Below are positions 38,968-48,134 of a DNA stretch of 64,000 nt, in pieces. Position numbers and translations under genes: made by a program. The stretch is from the NCBI RefSeq assembly GCF_000764535.1, contig NZ_CP009571.1:2785001-2849000 (forward strand), written 5' to 3'. The DNA comes from Sphingomonas taxi. GTDB taxonomy: Bacteria; Pseudomonadota; Alphaproteobacteria; Sphingomonadales; Sphingomonadaceae. Below the pieces are notes generated by a model, which worked only from the letters and a program-made list of their open reading frames with translations, had not been told where the DNA came from and searched no databases. The stretch's first letter is position 1. Every line of letters starts with the position of its first letter.

Positions 38968-40131
38968 ATGGAAAACCAGTTCGACCTGACCCCCCAATTT
39001 GATCTCACGGGCGACCAGCGCGAGATCCAGGAGCTCGCGCGCCGCTTCACCGCCGACCGGATCACGCCCCATGCGGCGGAATGGGACGAGAAGCACATCT
39101 TCCCGCGCGACACGATCAAGGCGGCGGCCGAACTCGGCTTCGCCGCGATCTACGTGTCGGAGGAGAGCGGCGGCATTGCGCTCGGCCGGCTCGAGGCGGC
39201 GCTCATCATGGAGGCGATGGCCTATGGCTGCCCGTCGACCAGCGCGTTCATCTCGATCCACAATATGGCGAGCTGGATGATCGACCGCTTCGGGTCGCAG
39301 ACGGTGAAGGACAAATATCTCCCCAGCCTCGTCACCATGGACCGGCTCGGCAGCTATTGCCTCACCGAACCCGGCTCGGGCAGCGACGCCGCCGCGCTGA
39401 AGACCAAGGCGGTCCGCGACGGCGATCATTATGTCGTCACCGGCTCGAAACAGTTCATCTCCGGCGCCGGCGAGAACGAGGTCTACGTGACGATGGTCCG
39501 CACCGGCGAGGAGGGGCCCAAGGGCATCTCGGCGCTGGTGATCGAGAAGGACATGGCCGGCGTGTCGTTCGGCGCCAACGAGCGCAAGCTCGGCTGGCAT
39601 TCGCAGCCGACGCGGCAGGTGACGTTCGACAACGTCCGCGTGCCGGTGGAAAATCGCGTCGGCGCCGAGGGCGAGGGCTTCCGCATCGCGATGATGGGGC
39701 TCGACGGCGGCCGGCTCAACATCGGCGCGTGCAGCCTCGGCGGCGCGCAGCGCTGCCTCGACGAGGCGATCCGCTATACCAAGGACCGCAAGCAGTTCGG
39801 TACGGCGATCGCCGACTTCCAGAACACCCAATTCACCCTCGCCGACATGGCGACCGAACTGGAGGCGGCGCGTGCGCTGCTCTACATGGCGGCGGCGAAG
39901 GTGACCGCCAATGCCCCCGACAAGACGCGCTTCGCGGCGATGGCCAAGCGGCTCGCCACCGATACCGGCAGCAGCGTCGTCGACCGCGCGCTGCAATTGC
40001 ACGGCGGCTACGGCTATCTGATGGATTACCCGATCGAGCGTTTCTGGCGCGACCTGCGCGTCCATTCGATCCTCGAGGGCACCAACCAGGTGATGCGGAT
40101 GATCGTCGGCCGCGACCTGATCCGGCAGTAG
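38968..40131 (+). CDS. Acyl-CoA dehydrogenase (isobutyryl-CoA dehydrogenase by context)
   Basis: 387 residues. Signatures are CLTEPGSGSDAAALKT and GGYGYLMDYPIERFWRDLRVHSILEGTNQVMRMI with the catalytic Glu in LEGTNQ. It oxidises a short branched acyl-CoA with FAD and ETF. Placement between mmsA and mmsB suggests isobutyryl-CoA as substrate. The hydratase and hydrolase steps of valine breakdown are not in the window. Confidence 0.92.
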   Translation: MENQFDLTPQFDLTGDQREIQELARRFTADRITPHAAEWDEKHIFPRDTIKAAAELGFAAIYVSEESGGIALGRLEAALIMEAMAYGCPSTSAFISIHNMASWMIDRFGSQTVKDKYLPSLVTMDRLGSYCLTEPGSGSDAAALKTKAVRDGDHYVVTGSKQFISGAGENEVYVTMVRTGEEGPKGISALVIEKDMAGVSFGANERKLGWHSQPTRQVTFDNVRVPVENRVGAEGEGFRIAMMGLDGGRLNIGACSLGGAQRCLDEAIRYTKDRKQFGTAIADFQNTQFTLADMATELEAARALLYMAAAKVTANAPDKTRFAAMAKRLATDTGSSVVDRALQLHGGYGYLMDYPIERFWRDLRVHSILEGTNQVMRMIVGRDLIRQ

Positions 40132-40142
40132 GAGAGAGAGAC

Positions 40143-41015
40143 ATGGCACGCGTCGCCTTCATCGGCCTCGGCAACATGGGCGGCGGCATGGCCGCCAACC
40201 TCGCGAAGCACGGCCATGACGTCCGCGCCTTCGACCTCAGCGCCGCGGCGCTCGACAAGGCGCAGGCGGCCGGCTGCCTGCCCGTCGCCGGCGCCGCCGA
40301 GGCGGTCGCGGGTGCCGAGGCGATCGTCACCATGCTGCCCGCCGGCGCGCATGTCGAAAGCGTCTATGCCGATGCGGTATTCGGCCACGCCGAGCCGTCC
40401 GCGATCCTGATCGACTGTTCGACGATCGACGTCGCCACCGCGCGCCGCGTCGCCGAGGCCGCGGCGGCCAAGGGCCTCGCCGCGGTCGACGCGCCGGTGT
40501 CGGGCGGGATCGGCGCCGCCAATGCCGGCACGCTCACCTTCATGGTCGGCGGTCCCGAGGATGCGTTCGAGCGCGCGCGCCCGTTCCTCGCCGACATGGG
40601 CAAGGCGGTGATCCACGCCGGCGCGAGCGGCGCCGGGCAAGCCGCCAAGATGGCCAACAACATGCTGCTCGGCGCGACGATGATCGCGACCTGCGAGGCG
40701 TTCCGGCTCGCCGAACGGCTGGGGCTCGATGCGCAGACCTTCTACGACATCTCGTCGGTCAGCTCGGGCCAGAGCTGGTCGATGACGAGCTATTGCCCCC
40801 TGCCCGGCGTCGGCCCGGAGACGCCCGCCGACCACGACTATCAGGGCGGATTCGCCGCCGCGCTGATGCTCAAGGACCTGCGGCTGGCGATGCAGGCGGC
40901 CGAAGGCGCGGGCGCGACGACCCCGCTCGGCGCGCATGCGACCGCCTTGTACGAGGCGTTCGTCGCCGCCGGGAACGGCGGAACGGATTTCTCGGGGATC
41001 ATCCGGACGCTGTGA
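40143..41015 (+). CDS. mmsB: 3-hydroxyisobutyrate dehydrogenase
   Basis: 290 residues. The NAD site is FIGLGNMGGGMAANL; DAPVSGGIGAANAGTLTFMVGG and GQAAKMANNMLLG (catalytic Lys) are family motifs, and the C-terminus has DHDYQGGFAAALMLKDL. It oxidises 3-hydroxyisobutyrate to methylmalonate semialdehyde, the substrate of MmsA. AGGAGAGAGAC lies just upstream. It is the last gene of the operon. Confidence 0.95.
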   Translation: MARVAFIGLGNMGGGMAANLAKHGHDVRAFDLSAAALDKAQAAGCLPVAGAAEAVAGAEAIVTMLPAGAHVESVYADAVFGHAEPSAILIDCSTIDVATARRVAEAAAAKGLAAVDAPVSGGIGAANAGTLTFMVGGPEDAFERARPFLADMGKAVIHAGASGAGQAAKMANNMLLGATMIATCEAFRLAERLGLDAQTFYDISSVSSGQSWSMTSYCPLPGVGPETPADHDYQGGFAAALMLKDLRLAMQAAEGAGATTPLGAHATALYEAFVAAGNGGTDFSGIIRTL

Positions 41016-41056
41016 TGCGCGGAGAGGCGGCGCCGCCCGCCAAACACCCCCTCACT

Positions 41057-41283
41057 GTCATCCCCGCGAAGGCGGGGATCCATACACGCTGCCGTCGCGG
41101 CTCAAGCGAAGACCCGCGCGTCTGGATCCCCGCCTCCGCGGGGATGACGGTGGAGGGGCGCGCACCCCCGCACCCCCCATCGTCATCCCGGCGAAAGCCG
41201 GGACCCATGGACACGCGCGGCGGATGGCAGCACGCACCACTGGCCGCACCGTAACCATGGGTCCCGGCCTGCGCCGGGATGAC
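41057..41283. repeat. Two inverted pairs of GTCATCCC-type dyads (REP type B)
   Basis: Four units at 41057-41085, 41120-41148, 41182-41210 and 41255-41283 alternate in orientation between mmsB and the convergent glycosyltransferase gene. The first pair has CCCCGCGAAGGCGGGG hairpins, the second CCCGGCGAAAGCCGGG. The second subtype recurs at 55281-55382. Confidence 0.85.
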
Positions 41284-41305
41284 GAAGGGGGCTACCCCCC
41301 AAACC

Positions 41306-42367
41306 TCAACCCTCGCCTCGCCCACGCCGCCCGCGCCGTACCGCGCCCACCGCGGCGGACCACAGCAAGGTCTCGCCGCCCGCATAGCCCAGCCCGAGGT
41401 GCGCCGGCCGCGCCGCCAGCACGTCGCGCAGCCGCACCGCGCCCGAGCGCAGCCCCGCCCGCCCGATCCGCGCCCAGCGCCGCGCCGTCTCCCAGCGGAT
41501 CAGCTTGCGGCTCTCCGCATCGGGCCGCTCCTGCGCGAGGAACGCCGCCTGCAACGTCGCGATTCCCGCGCCCAGCCGCTGCAGCGTCGCGCGGTCGGGC
41601 ACCGGCACGCCGCCCATATTGTGCAGCACCAGCAGCCGCGCCATCGCCGCCGCCTCATCGACGCCGAGCACCCCCGCATGCCGCTCGGCCAGCACCCGCA
41701 TCGCCGAATCGCGCATCGTGTCGGTGAACCGTTTCGAGGCGCCGCCGGCATGCTGGCGATAGCGCAGCAGCGGCACGTCGATCCGCGCGATCCGTCCGAA
41801 TGCGCCGACGCGGTGATACAGGTCGAAATCCTCGGCATAGAGGATCTCGGGCCGGGTGAACGGATCGAGCGTCCGCGCCACCTCGGCACGCACCATCACC
41901 GTCGACCAGACCAGCGGATTCTCGATCCAGCTCAGCCACGCGATCAGCTCGGGCGTGGTATGCGGCGCATAGTGCATCGCCGAGACCTTGCCGTCGCGCA
42001 ATTGCTCCGCCTGCGTGCCGACCAGCACCACGTCGGGATGCGCGTCGAGATAGGCGACCTGCCGCGCCAGCCGCTCGGGCAAACAGAGGTCGTCCTGGTC
42101 GAGCCCGGCGATGAACCGCCCGCGCGCCGCGGCGACGCCGCGGTTGCGGGTGCGCACCGGCCCGCCGTTGACCTCGTTCTCGATCAGCCGCACGCGCGGA
42201 TCGGGCCAGCCGCGTACCAATTCGCGGGTGCCGTCGCTCGAGCAATCGTCGACGACGATCGCCTCCCACGCCGCCAGCGTCTGCGCGGCGAGCGACTCCA
42301 GCGTCGCGCCGATGAACGCCTCGCCGTTATAGCCGGGGATGACGACCGAGACGACCGGCGTGGTCAT
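41306..42367 (-). CDS. Family 2 glycosyltransferase
   Basis: 353 residues. The GT-A core starts VSVVIPGYNGEAFIGATLESL, with IVVDDCSSDGT, NGGPVRTRNRGVAAARG and the DXD-like GLDQDDLC; AEDFDLYHRVG is the usual acceptor-site segment. The C-terminal 120 residues are Arg/Ala-rich. It would transfer a sugar from a nucleotide donor to a surface glycan or a small metabolite. Its ATG overlaps the stop of the aminotransferase-flavoprotein gene, so they form one unit. Confidence 0.9.
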   Translation of the reverse strand: MTTPVVSVVIPGYNGEAFIGATLESLAAQTLAAWEAIVVDDCSSDGTRELVRGWPDPRVRLIENEVNGGPVRTRNRGVAAARGRFIAGLDQDDLCLPERLARQVAYLDAHPDVVLVGTQAEQLRDGKVSAMHYAPHTTPELIAWLSWIENPLVWSTVMVRAEVARTLDPFTRPEILYAEDFDLYHRVGAFGRIARIDVPLLRYRQHAGGASKRFTDTMRDSAMRVLAERHAGVLGVDEAAAMARLLVLHNMGGVPVPDRATLQRLGAGIATLQAAFLAQERPDAESRKLIRWETARRWARIGRAGLRSGAVRLRDVLAARPAHLGLGYAGGETLLWSAAVGAVRRGRRGRGEG

Positions 42368-44847
42368 GCCGCCTCTTGCGCCTCCCGATCGAGCAGCTGG
42401 TCGACGATCATCTGGCCGACGTCGTTCTGCCAAAGCCACAGGCCGTTGGCCTGGCCGCGGAAGCTCGCCTCGCCGCCCAGCCGGCCCCATGGCACGAAGC
42501 CCGCCGACAGGCCGATGCCATAGGCGCCCGGCACCGGCCGGTCCTGCGCGTCGAGGATGCGGCAATGGCGATCGACCATCGGCCGGCCGGCATGATGCGC
42601 CAGCGCCAGCGGCGCGCCGTCGACGCCGAGCAGCGGCACCGCGCGCGGCCGGTAGCCGAGCGCGCCGATCACCAGATCCGCCTCCGCGATGACCGCCCGC
42701 GCCGCCGCATCCTCGTCGCCGGCGATACGGTGCGAGGCGACGCGCGGATCGGGCGTGCGCCCGCCGAGCGACAGCATGCGCAGCACCAGTTCGCGCGATT
42801 CGAGCCGCAGCCCGGCGAGCCGCAGCACGAAGCCGCTGACCGGGCAGATGTCGTTGTCGTCGAAATCGTGGAAGCCGTCGGCATGCGCCGCGGCGACGTT
42901 GGGATAGAAGGGCTTGAGCGGCTGGCGATGCAGCAGCGTCACCGCCCCCGCCCCGAAGGCGAAGCCCGGCTGGCTCTTGAGCAGCAGCACCGCCGCGGCA
43001 ATCGCGCTGGTCGAGGCGCCGATGATCGCGACCCGCGGCGACGGGATGTCGCGCAGCCGCTCGTGCACCTGCTCGACCCCGCCGAGCCGCAGCACCGTAT
43101 CGGAGCGGATCAGCCGTTCGCCCGCCAGCGCGCCGAGCGCGACGCCGGCGACGCGCTTGGCGGCGACCTGTTCGTCGGTCTGCACCCCGCCGGTCGCGAC
43201 CACGACGTTGCGCGACACCAGCGCGCGCGTGACGCCCGCACCGTCGCTGACCGTCGTCTGCCAGCGACCATCGGCAGTGCGCTGCACGCGCTGCGCCGCA
43301 TGGCCGGTCAGCACCGCGCCGCCGTGCCGCACGACGATGTCGCGCAGCCGGTCCGCGGTCGCCGACAGCAGCGGCGCGGTATCGACCAATGGCGCGCCGA
43401 GTTCGGCGACGTAGCGGCCCATCAATTGCCCGGCGGGGTGATGCTCCAGCTCGGCGAGTTCGGGATGCGGATTGTTCTTCACCGCCGATAGGAAGGTCTC
43501 GGCGGTGGTGTCCGAGCGGATCGCATAGGAGCCGAGCTCGCCGGCACCCATCCGCGCCCTCTGCTCGACGATCGCGAACCCCGCCTCGACCAGCGGCGCC
43601 AATTTGCCCAGTTTGCTCGCCGAGGTCAGCATCGCGGTGCCGGCGGGGCCGCCGCCGATCACCACCGTCGTCAAATCCTGCATCGCCGTCCCCATCTGCC
43701 GCGTCGCGCCGGCCGCGGTCACCCGCGCGACCGCGCCCGCCAGCCGCGCGGCGATCACCGGCGCGTCGGCGGGGGTCATCGCATCGGTGATCGGCAGGCT
43801 CAGCATACGCCCGCCGATCGCGTCGGCGACCGGCGTCGGCTCGATCAGCGCGGTGTCGCGGAACAGCGGCTGTTCGCCGAGATGCGGGCTGAAATACTGG
43901 CCGACGCCGACGCCGTCCGCGGCGAGCGCCGCGACGATCGCGTCGCGCTCTCCCGCCAGCTCAGGCGGCAGCAGCACCGGCATGAACTGCGTCGCCTGCC
44001 GCCGCCCCGACGGCCGCTGCATCGCGAAGCCGGGCAGCGCGGCGCGATAGGCGGCGTCGATCGCGGCGCGATGGTCGCACACCGCATCGATCTCGGCCAG
44101 CTTGGCGCGCGCCATCAGCGCGATCACCTCGGGCAATTTGGCGTTGATGCCGGGCAGCGTCGCGCTGCGCCCCCGTTCGAAACCGAAATTGATCATGCCG
44201 CGCAACTGGTCGATCCGGGCGACGTCGCCGCTGTGGATCAGCCCTCCCTCCGCGACCGAGAAGGTCTTGGTGGCATGCATCGAATAGACGAGCGTGAACG
44301 GCGCGCCGCTGCCGAACCCGCGCCCGTCGCCGTCGCGCGTGCCGAGCGACGCCGCCGCATCGATCACCACGCCGACGCCGTGACGGTCGGCGAGCCAGGC
44401 ATAGCGGTCGAGGTCGATCGCGGTGCCGAACGTCGCATAGGGTACGATGACGCCGATCCGCGCGCCGTACCGCGCGAGCAGCGCCTCTTCCTGCCGCGGA
44501 TCGGCGGTCCAGCCGTCGGCCTCGATGTCGCAGATCAGCGGCGTCAGTCCCGCCCAGAGCGCCGCCTGCGCGGTCGCCGCGAAGGTCAGCGCCGGCATCA
44601 ACGCCAGCGTCCCCGGTCGCAGCTGCATCCCCGCGGCCTGCCGCAACGCGACGATCAGCCCCAGCGTGGCATTGCCGACCGCGAGGCAGGCGCCGGTGCC
44701 GCCGAACAGCCGCTCGGTCGCCTCCGCCTCGAACGCGCGCACCTCGGGCCCGTTGTTGCTGAACACGCCCGACGCCTCGATGCGGCGCAGGCCCTCGGTA
44801 AGCTCGCTCAGCCGCGGCGGCCGCGGCGCGATCAACGGAAATTCCAT
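42364..44847 (-). CDS. Fusion of DegT/DnrJ-type aminotransferase with FAD/NADP-binding oxidoreductase
   Basis: 827 residues in one uninterrupted frame. Residues 1-375 are a DegT/DnrJ/EryC1 aminotransferase: D163 (VVIDAAAS) binds the PLP ring nitrogen, and K194 in YSMHATKTFSVAEGG is the Schiff-base lysine. From 391 a flavoprotein follows: FAD motif VVIGGGPAGTA (395-405), a second Rossmann motif VAIIGASTSAIAAA (606-619) and GALGYRP (728-734), close to the ATGY motif of N-hydroxylating monooxygenases. The aminotransferase half would aminate a keto-sugar; the second half may oxidise or N-hydroxylate the product (inference). AGGACGG precedes ATG 44847. An internal ATG at the domain junction could start a separate flavoprotein. 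Confidence 0.82.
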   Translation of the reverse strand: MEFPLIAPRPPRLSELTEGLRRIEASGVFSNNGPEVRAFEAEATERLFGGTGACLAVGNATLGLIVALRQAAGMQLRPGTLALMPALTFAATAQAALWAGLTPLICDIEADGWTADPRQEEALLARYGARIGVIVPYATFGTAIDLDRYAWLADRHGVGVVIDAAASLGTRDGDGRGFGSGAPFTLVYSMHATKTFSVAEGGLIHSGDVARIDQLRGMINFGFERGRSATLPGINAKLPEVIALMARAKLAEIDAVCDHRAAIDAAYRAALPGFAMQRPSGRRQATQFMPVLLPPELAGERDAIVAALAADGVGVGQYFSPHLGEQPLFRDTALIEPTPVADAIGGRMLSLPITDAMTPADAPVIAARLAGAVARVTAAGATRQMGTAMQDLTTVVIGGGPAGTAMLTSASKLGKLAPLVEAGFAIVEQRARMGAGELGSYAIRSDTTAETFLSAVKNNPHPELAELEHHPAGQLMGRYVAELGAPLVDTAPLLSATADRLRDIVVRHGGAVLTGHAAQRVQRTADGRWQTTVSDGAGVTRALVSRNVVVATGGVQTDEQVAAKRVAGVALGALAGERLIRSDTVLRLGGVEQVHERLRDIPSPRVAIIGASTSAIAAAVLLLKSQPGFAFGAGAVTLLHRQPLKPFYPNVAAAHADGFHDFDDNDICPVSGFVLRLAGLRLESRELVLRMLSLGGRTPDPRVASHRIAGDEDAAARAVIAEADLVIGALGYRPRAVPLLGVDGAPLALAHHAGRPMVDRHCRILDAQDRPVPGAYGIGLSAGFVPWGRLGGEASFRGQANGLWLWQNDVGQMIVDQLLDREAQEAA

Positions 44848-45004
44848 GAGATGCCGTCCTGACAATCGAACCGCGGAGGTACCCCACCCCCCCTAAGAAC
44901 CGGTTAGCGCGCGTCATTCTCTACGCAGGACGCAGTCGCGACCGACGATGGAATATCGTTCGGAGAAACACTTCGCAACATTCGATTGACTGCCGAAGCA
45001 ACCA

Positions 45005-45016
45005 TTGCCATGGCAA
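45005..45016. promoter_or_regulatory. Perfect 12-bp palindrome before the MarR gene
   Basis: TTGCCATGGCAA ends four bases before the MarR ATG. MarR proteins often bind such short palindromes over their own promoter and start, so this is a candidate autoregulatory operator for the efflux operon. Confidence 0.5.
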
Positions 45017-45020
45017 CGAC

Positions 45021-45494
45021 ATGGACTATTATTCCGAGTCGAACTTCACTCCGGAAAACTCGATCGGCTATCTCCTGCGCCGTTCGGAGCAGCTCGGCGC
45101 GGCCGTGCTCGAACCGATCTTCGTCGCCGCCGGCATCACCAAGACGCAGTGGAGCGCGCTCGCCGCCCTCCACTTCAACCGCGCGTCGACCTGCGCCGAG
45201 ATCGCGCGCGACCTCTGTCACGACAAGGGTGCCACCACCCGGCTGGTCGACACGCTGGAGGAGCGCGGCTGGGTGATGCGCGACCGCGACGGCGGCGAGG
45301 ATCGCCGCGTCGTCCGGCTTACCCTGACGCCTGCCGGCGAACACATCGCCGGCACCGTCCGCGATGCCGTCATCCGCGTCTGGAACCACTGGCTAAGTGA
45401 TTGGGAGGAAAGGGATATTACGGACCTGATCCGCCTCCTCCAGCGGCTCCGCGACACCGTCCAACAGACCCCCGACGAAGGCGTCTTTGCGTGA
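45021..45494 (+). CDS. MarR-family transcriptional regulator
   Basis: 157 residues. A winged-helix core has WSALAALHFNRASTCAEIARDLCHDKGATTRLVDTLEERGWVMR and the wing DRDGGEDRRVVRLTLT, as in MarR/SlyA. It is the first gene of the efflux operon and its stop overlaps the OMF GTG (GTGA). It likely represses the operon until a toxic ligand binds. Confidence 0.9.
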   Translation: MDYYSESNFTPENSIGYLLRRSEQLGAAVLEPIFVAAGITKTQWSALAALHFNRASTCAEIARDLCHDKGATTRLVDTLEERGWVMRDRDGGEDRRVVRLTLTPAGEHIAGTVRDAVIRVWNHWLSDWEERDITDLIRLLQRLRDTVQQTPDEGVFA

Positions 45495-46897
45495 AGATAG
45501 CGAATTTATCCCCCGCCGCGCTGCTGCTGCTCGGCGCCTGCGCCATCCCGGCCAGCCCCCCCGCGGTCGCGCCCGTCGCGCCCCCGACGCTCGGCCTCAC
45601 CGGCGCCGCGACCCCGGCGATCGCCGACGATTGGTGGACCGGCTTCGGCGATCCGCAGCTCGACCGGCTCGTCGCCGATGCGACCGCGGGCAATCCGACG
45701 CTCGACGCCGCGCTCGCCCGCATCGCCCAGGCGCAGGCGGTGCTCTCCAGCCGCCGCGCCGACACCGGCCCCGACGTGACGCTGGATGCCAACGAGCAGC
45801 TCCAGCGCCTGTCCGGCCGCTACATCATCCCGCCGCCCTACGGCGGCTCGGTCCGCTTCGTCGGGCAGGTGCAGGCCAATCTCACCTGGAACCTCGACCT
45901 GTTCGGGCGGCAGAAGGCGGCGATCACCGGCGCCCGCGCCTCGGCCCGCGCCGCCGCGCTCGACCTCGCCGCCGCGCGCCTCGCGATCGCCGGCTCGGTC
46001 GCGCAGACCTATATCGACCTCGCCCGCGCCGAGGCGGAGGCGACGATCGCCCGCCGCACGATCGCGACGCGGCAGGACTCGCTGCGCCTCGTCAACATCC
46101 GCATCCGCAACCGCCTCGCCAGCAATCTGCAGGCGACCGCAGCGCAGACGCTGCTGGCGCAGGCGCAGACCGCTTTGGTCCGCGCCGACGGCGCCCGCGC
46201 GCTCGCGACCAATGCGCTCGCCGCGCTCGCCGGGCGTGGCCCCGATTATGCCGCGGCGATCCGCCCGGCGACGCTGCGCCTCGACGCGGCGCTGCCGCTG
46301 CCCGCGCAGGTCCCCGCCGACCTGCTCGCCCGCCGCCCGGACATCGCCGCGGCGCAGGCGCGGATCGAGGCCGCCGCCGCCGGCCGCCAGGTCGCCCGCC
46401 GCGCCTTCTATCCCAACGTCAACCTCACCGCGCTCGCCGGCTTCCAGGCGATCGGGCTCGGCAATCTGGTCAGCCTCGATGCCGGCACCGCCGGCGCCGG
46501 GCCTGCCATCCACCTGCCCTTGTTCGACAATGGCCGGTTGAAGGCCGACCTCGCCGGCGCAACCGCGGTGCTCGATCTCGCCACCGCCGACTATAACGAC
46601 CGCGTCATCGGCGCGGTGCGCGACGCGGCGGACGCGATCGCGCTCGTTGCCAATCTCGGCGAGCAGCGCGCCCGCACCGCAGAGGTCGTCCGCGGCTTCG
46701 GCGAGACCAACCGCCTTAACGCGATCCGCGTCTCGAGCGGGCTCGATAGCAAGCTCGACCTCGTCGACAACGACGTCCGCCTGCTCGATGCCGAACTGAC
46801 GCAAGCCAATCTCGTCGCCGATGCGGCCCGCCAGCGCGTCGCGCTGGTGCTGGCGCTCGGCGGCGGCTTCTCCTCCTCCCAGGAACCCCGCCGATGA
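45491..46897 (+). CDS. NodT-family outer-membrane efflux lipoprotein
   Basis: 468 residues, GTG start. The lipobox is LLLLGAC (Cys17). DDWWTGFGDPQLDRLVADATAGNPTLDAALARI and the later LLARRPDIAAAQARIEAA are the two OEP repeats of the TolC-like family. It forms the trimeric outer-membrane duct for the EmrAB-type pump encoded next. It overlaps the following ATG (ATGA). The second NodT-type gene in the window is at 62311. Confidence 0.92.
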   Translation: MKIANLSPAALLLLGACAIPASPPAVAPVAPPTLGLTGAATPAIADDWWTGFGDPQLDRLVADATAGNPTLDAALARIAQAQAVLSSRRADTGPDVTLDANEQLQRLSGRYIIPPPYGGSVRFVGQVQANLTWNLDLFGRQKAAITGARASARAAALDLAAARLAIAGSVAQTYIDLARAEAEATIARRTIATRQDSLRLVNIRIRNRLASNLQATAAQTLLAQAQTALVRADGARALATNALAALAGRGPDYAAAIRPATLRLDAALPLPAQVPADLLARRPDIAAAQARIEAAAAGRQVARRAFYPNVNLTALAGFQAIGLGNLVSLDAGTAGAGPAIHLPLFDNGRLKADLAGATAVLDLATADYNDRVIGAVRDAADAIALVANLGEQRARTAEVVRGFGETNRLNAIRVSSGLDSKLDLVDNDVRLLDAELTQANLVADAARQRVALVLALGGGFSSSQEPRR

Positions 46898-48060
46898 CCG
46901 ACACGCAAGCCCCAACGCCCCAACCCGCGAGCGCCGGCGGCAAGCCACGCACGCGTCGCCGCGGCTTCCTGATCCTCGCCGTGATCGTCGTGATCGCGCT
47001 GATCGTCTGGGCGGTCTTCCACTTCCTGCTCGCCAAGCCCGAACAGGAGACCGACGACGCCTATGTCGCCGGCGACGTCGTCGCGATCACCGCGCGCGAT
47101 CCCGGCCAGATCACCGCGATCCATGCCGACAATACGCAGACGGTGAAGGCCGGCGCGCCGCTGCTCGACCTCGATCCCGCCACCGCCGACGTCGCGCTCG
47201 CGTCTGCCGAGGCGGAACTCGCCCGCGCCGTCCGCTCGACTCGCGCCGACATCAGCAAGGTCAGCGAGAGCGGCGCCGCCGTCGTTCAGGCGCAGGCCCA
47301 GCTCTCCGCCGCCACCGCCGATTACGCCCGCCGACAGGGCGCCGCGGCGCAGGGCGCGATCTCGGGCGAGGAACTCGCGCATGCCGCCGACGCGGTGAAG
47401 GTCGCGCGCGCCAACCTCAATCTCGCGCGCAGCCAGCAGGCGCAGTCGCGCTCGACGGTACAGGGCACCGACACCACCACCAACCCGGCGGTGCTCGCCG
47501 CCGCCGCCGCCTATCGCCGCGCCGCGATCACGCGCAGCCACATGCATATCGTCGCGCCGATCGACGGCGTCGTCGCGCAGCGCACCGTGCAGATCGGCCA
47601 GCAGGTCGCCGCCGGCACGCCGCTGATGGCGGTGGTGCCGCTCGCCAAGGTGTGGGTCGACGCCAATTTCCGCGAGACGCAGCTCAAGGACCTCCGCATC
47701 GGCCAGCCGGCGACGGTGACCGCCGACATGTACGGCGACGACGTGGTCTTCCACGGTCATGTCATCGGCGTCGGCGCCGGGTCGGGCAACGCCTTCGCGC
47801 TGCTGCCGCCGCAGAACGCCAGCGGCAACTGGATCAAGATCGTCCAGCGCGTGCCGGTGCGCATCGGCCTCGACCCGCGCGAGCTGACCCGCAATCCGCT
47901 GCGCGTCGGCCTGTCGGTCAACACGACGGTGGACACCGCCAACCGCTCGGGCGCGCTGCTCGGCAAGCCCGCGGCGCAGGCCTATGCCGGCGGCGGCGGC
48001 GATGGCCGCGACCCCGCGGTCGAGGCGCGCATCCGCCAGATCATCGCCGCCAATCGTTGA
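46894..48060 (+). CDS. EmrA-like HlyD-family periplasmic adaptor
   Basis: 388 residues. A membrane anchor lies at about 26-47 (FLILAVIVVIALIVWAVFHFLL), then ETDDAYVAGDVVAITARDPGQITAIH, a helical hairpin of about 120 residues and a lipoyl half with VDANFRETQLKDLRIGQPATVTADMYG. This is the EmrA pattern. It links the DHA2 pump to the outer-membrane duct. Confidence 0.92.
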   Translation: MTDTQAPTPQPASAGGKPRTRRRGFLILAVIVVIALIVWAVFHFLLAKPEQETDDAYVAGDVVAITARDPGQITAIHADNTQTVKAGAPLLDLDPATADVALASAEAELARAVRSTRADISKVSESGAAVVQAQAQLSAATADYARRQGAAAQGAISGEELAHAADAVKVARANLNLARSQQAQSRSTVQGTDTTTNPAVLAAAAAYRRAAITRSHMHIVAPIDGVVAQRTVQIGQQVAAGTPLMAVVPLAKVWVDANFRETQLKDLRIGQPATVTADMYGDDVVFHGHVIGVGAGSGNAFALLPPQNASGNWIKIVQRVPVRIGLDPRELTRNPLRVGLSVNTTVDTANRSGALLGKPAAQAYAGGGGDGRDPAVEARIRQIIAANR

Positions 48061-48072
48061 CGCCCGCGTCGT

Positions 48073-48106
48073 CCTCACCCCTCGCCGCCTGCGGCGGAGG
48101 GTGAGG
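48073..48106. repeat. Intercistronic hairpin in the efflux operon
   Basis: CCTCACCC pairs with GGGTGAGG and an inner CGCCGC/GCGGCG stem follows. It lies in the 74-bp gap between adaptor and pump genes, with no T-tract, and may stabilise the upstream mRNA. Confidence 0.55.
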
Positions 48107-48134
48107 GCGAACCGATATCCCGGAAGATACGCTG

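Noticed and set aside
41016..41305. Small coding genes in the repeat-rich gap
   Set aside because: Open frames there are read from REP hairpins and have no ribosome sites or conserved pattern.
43650..43720. Frameshift or two separate genes at the aminotransferase-flavoprotein junction
   Set aside because: The frame is continuous with no stop and a plausible linker. An internal ATG exists, but a fusion is the simpler reading; reads should be checked.
44848..44865. Upstream TTG start for the aminotransferase-flavoprotein gene
   Set aside because: The AGGACGG site is correctly spaced for ATG 44847 but not for TTG 44865.
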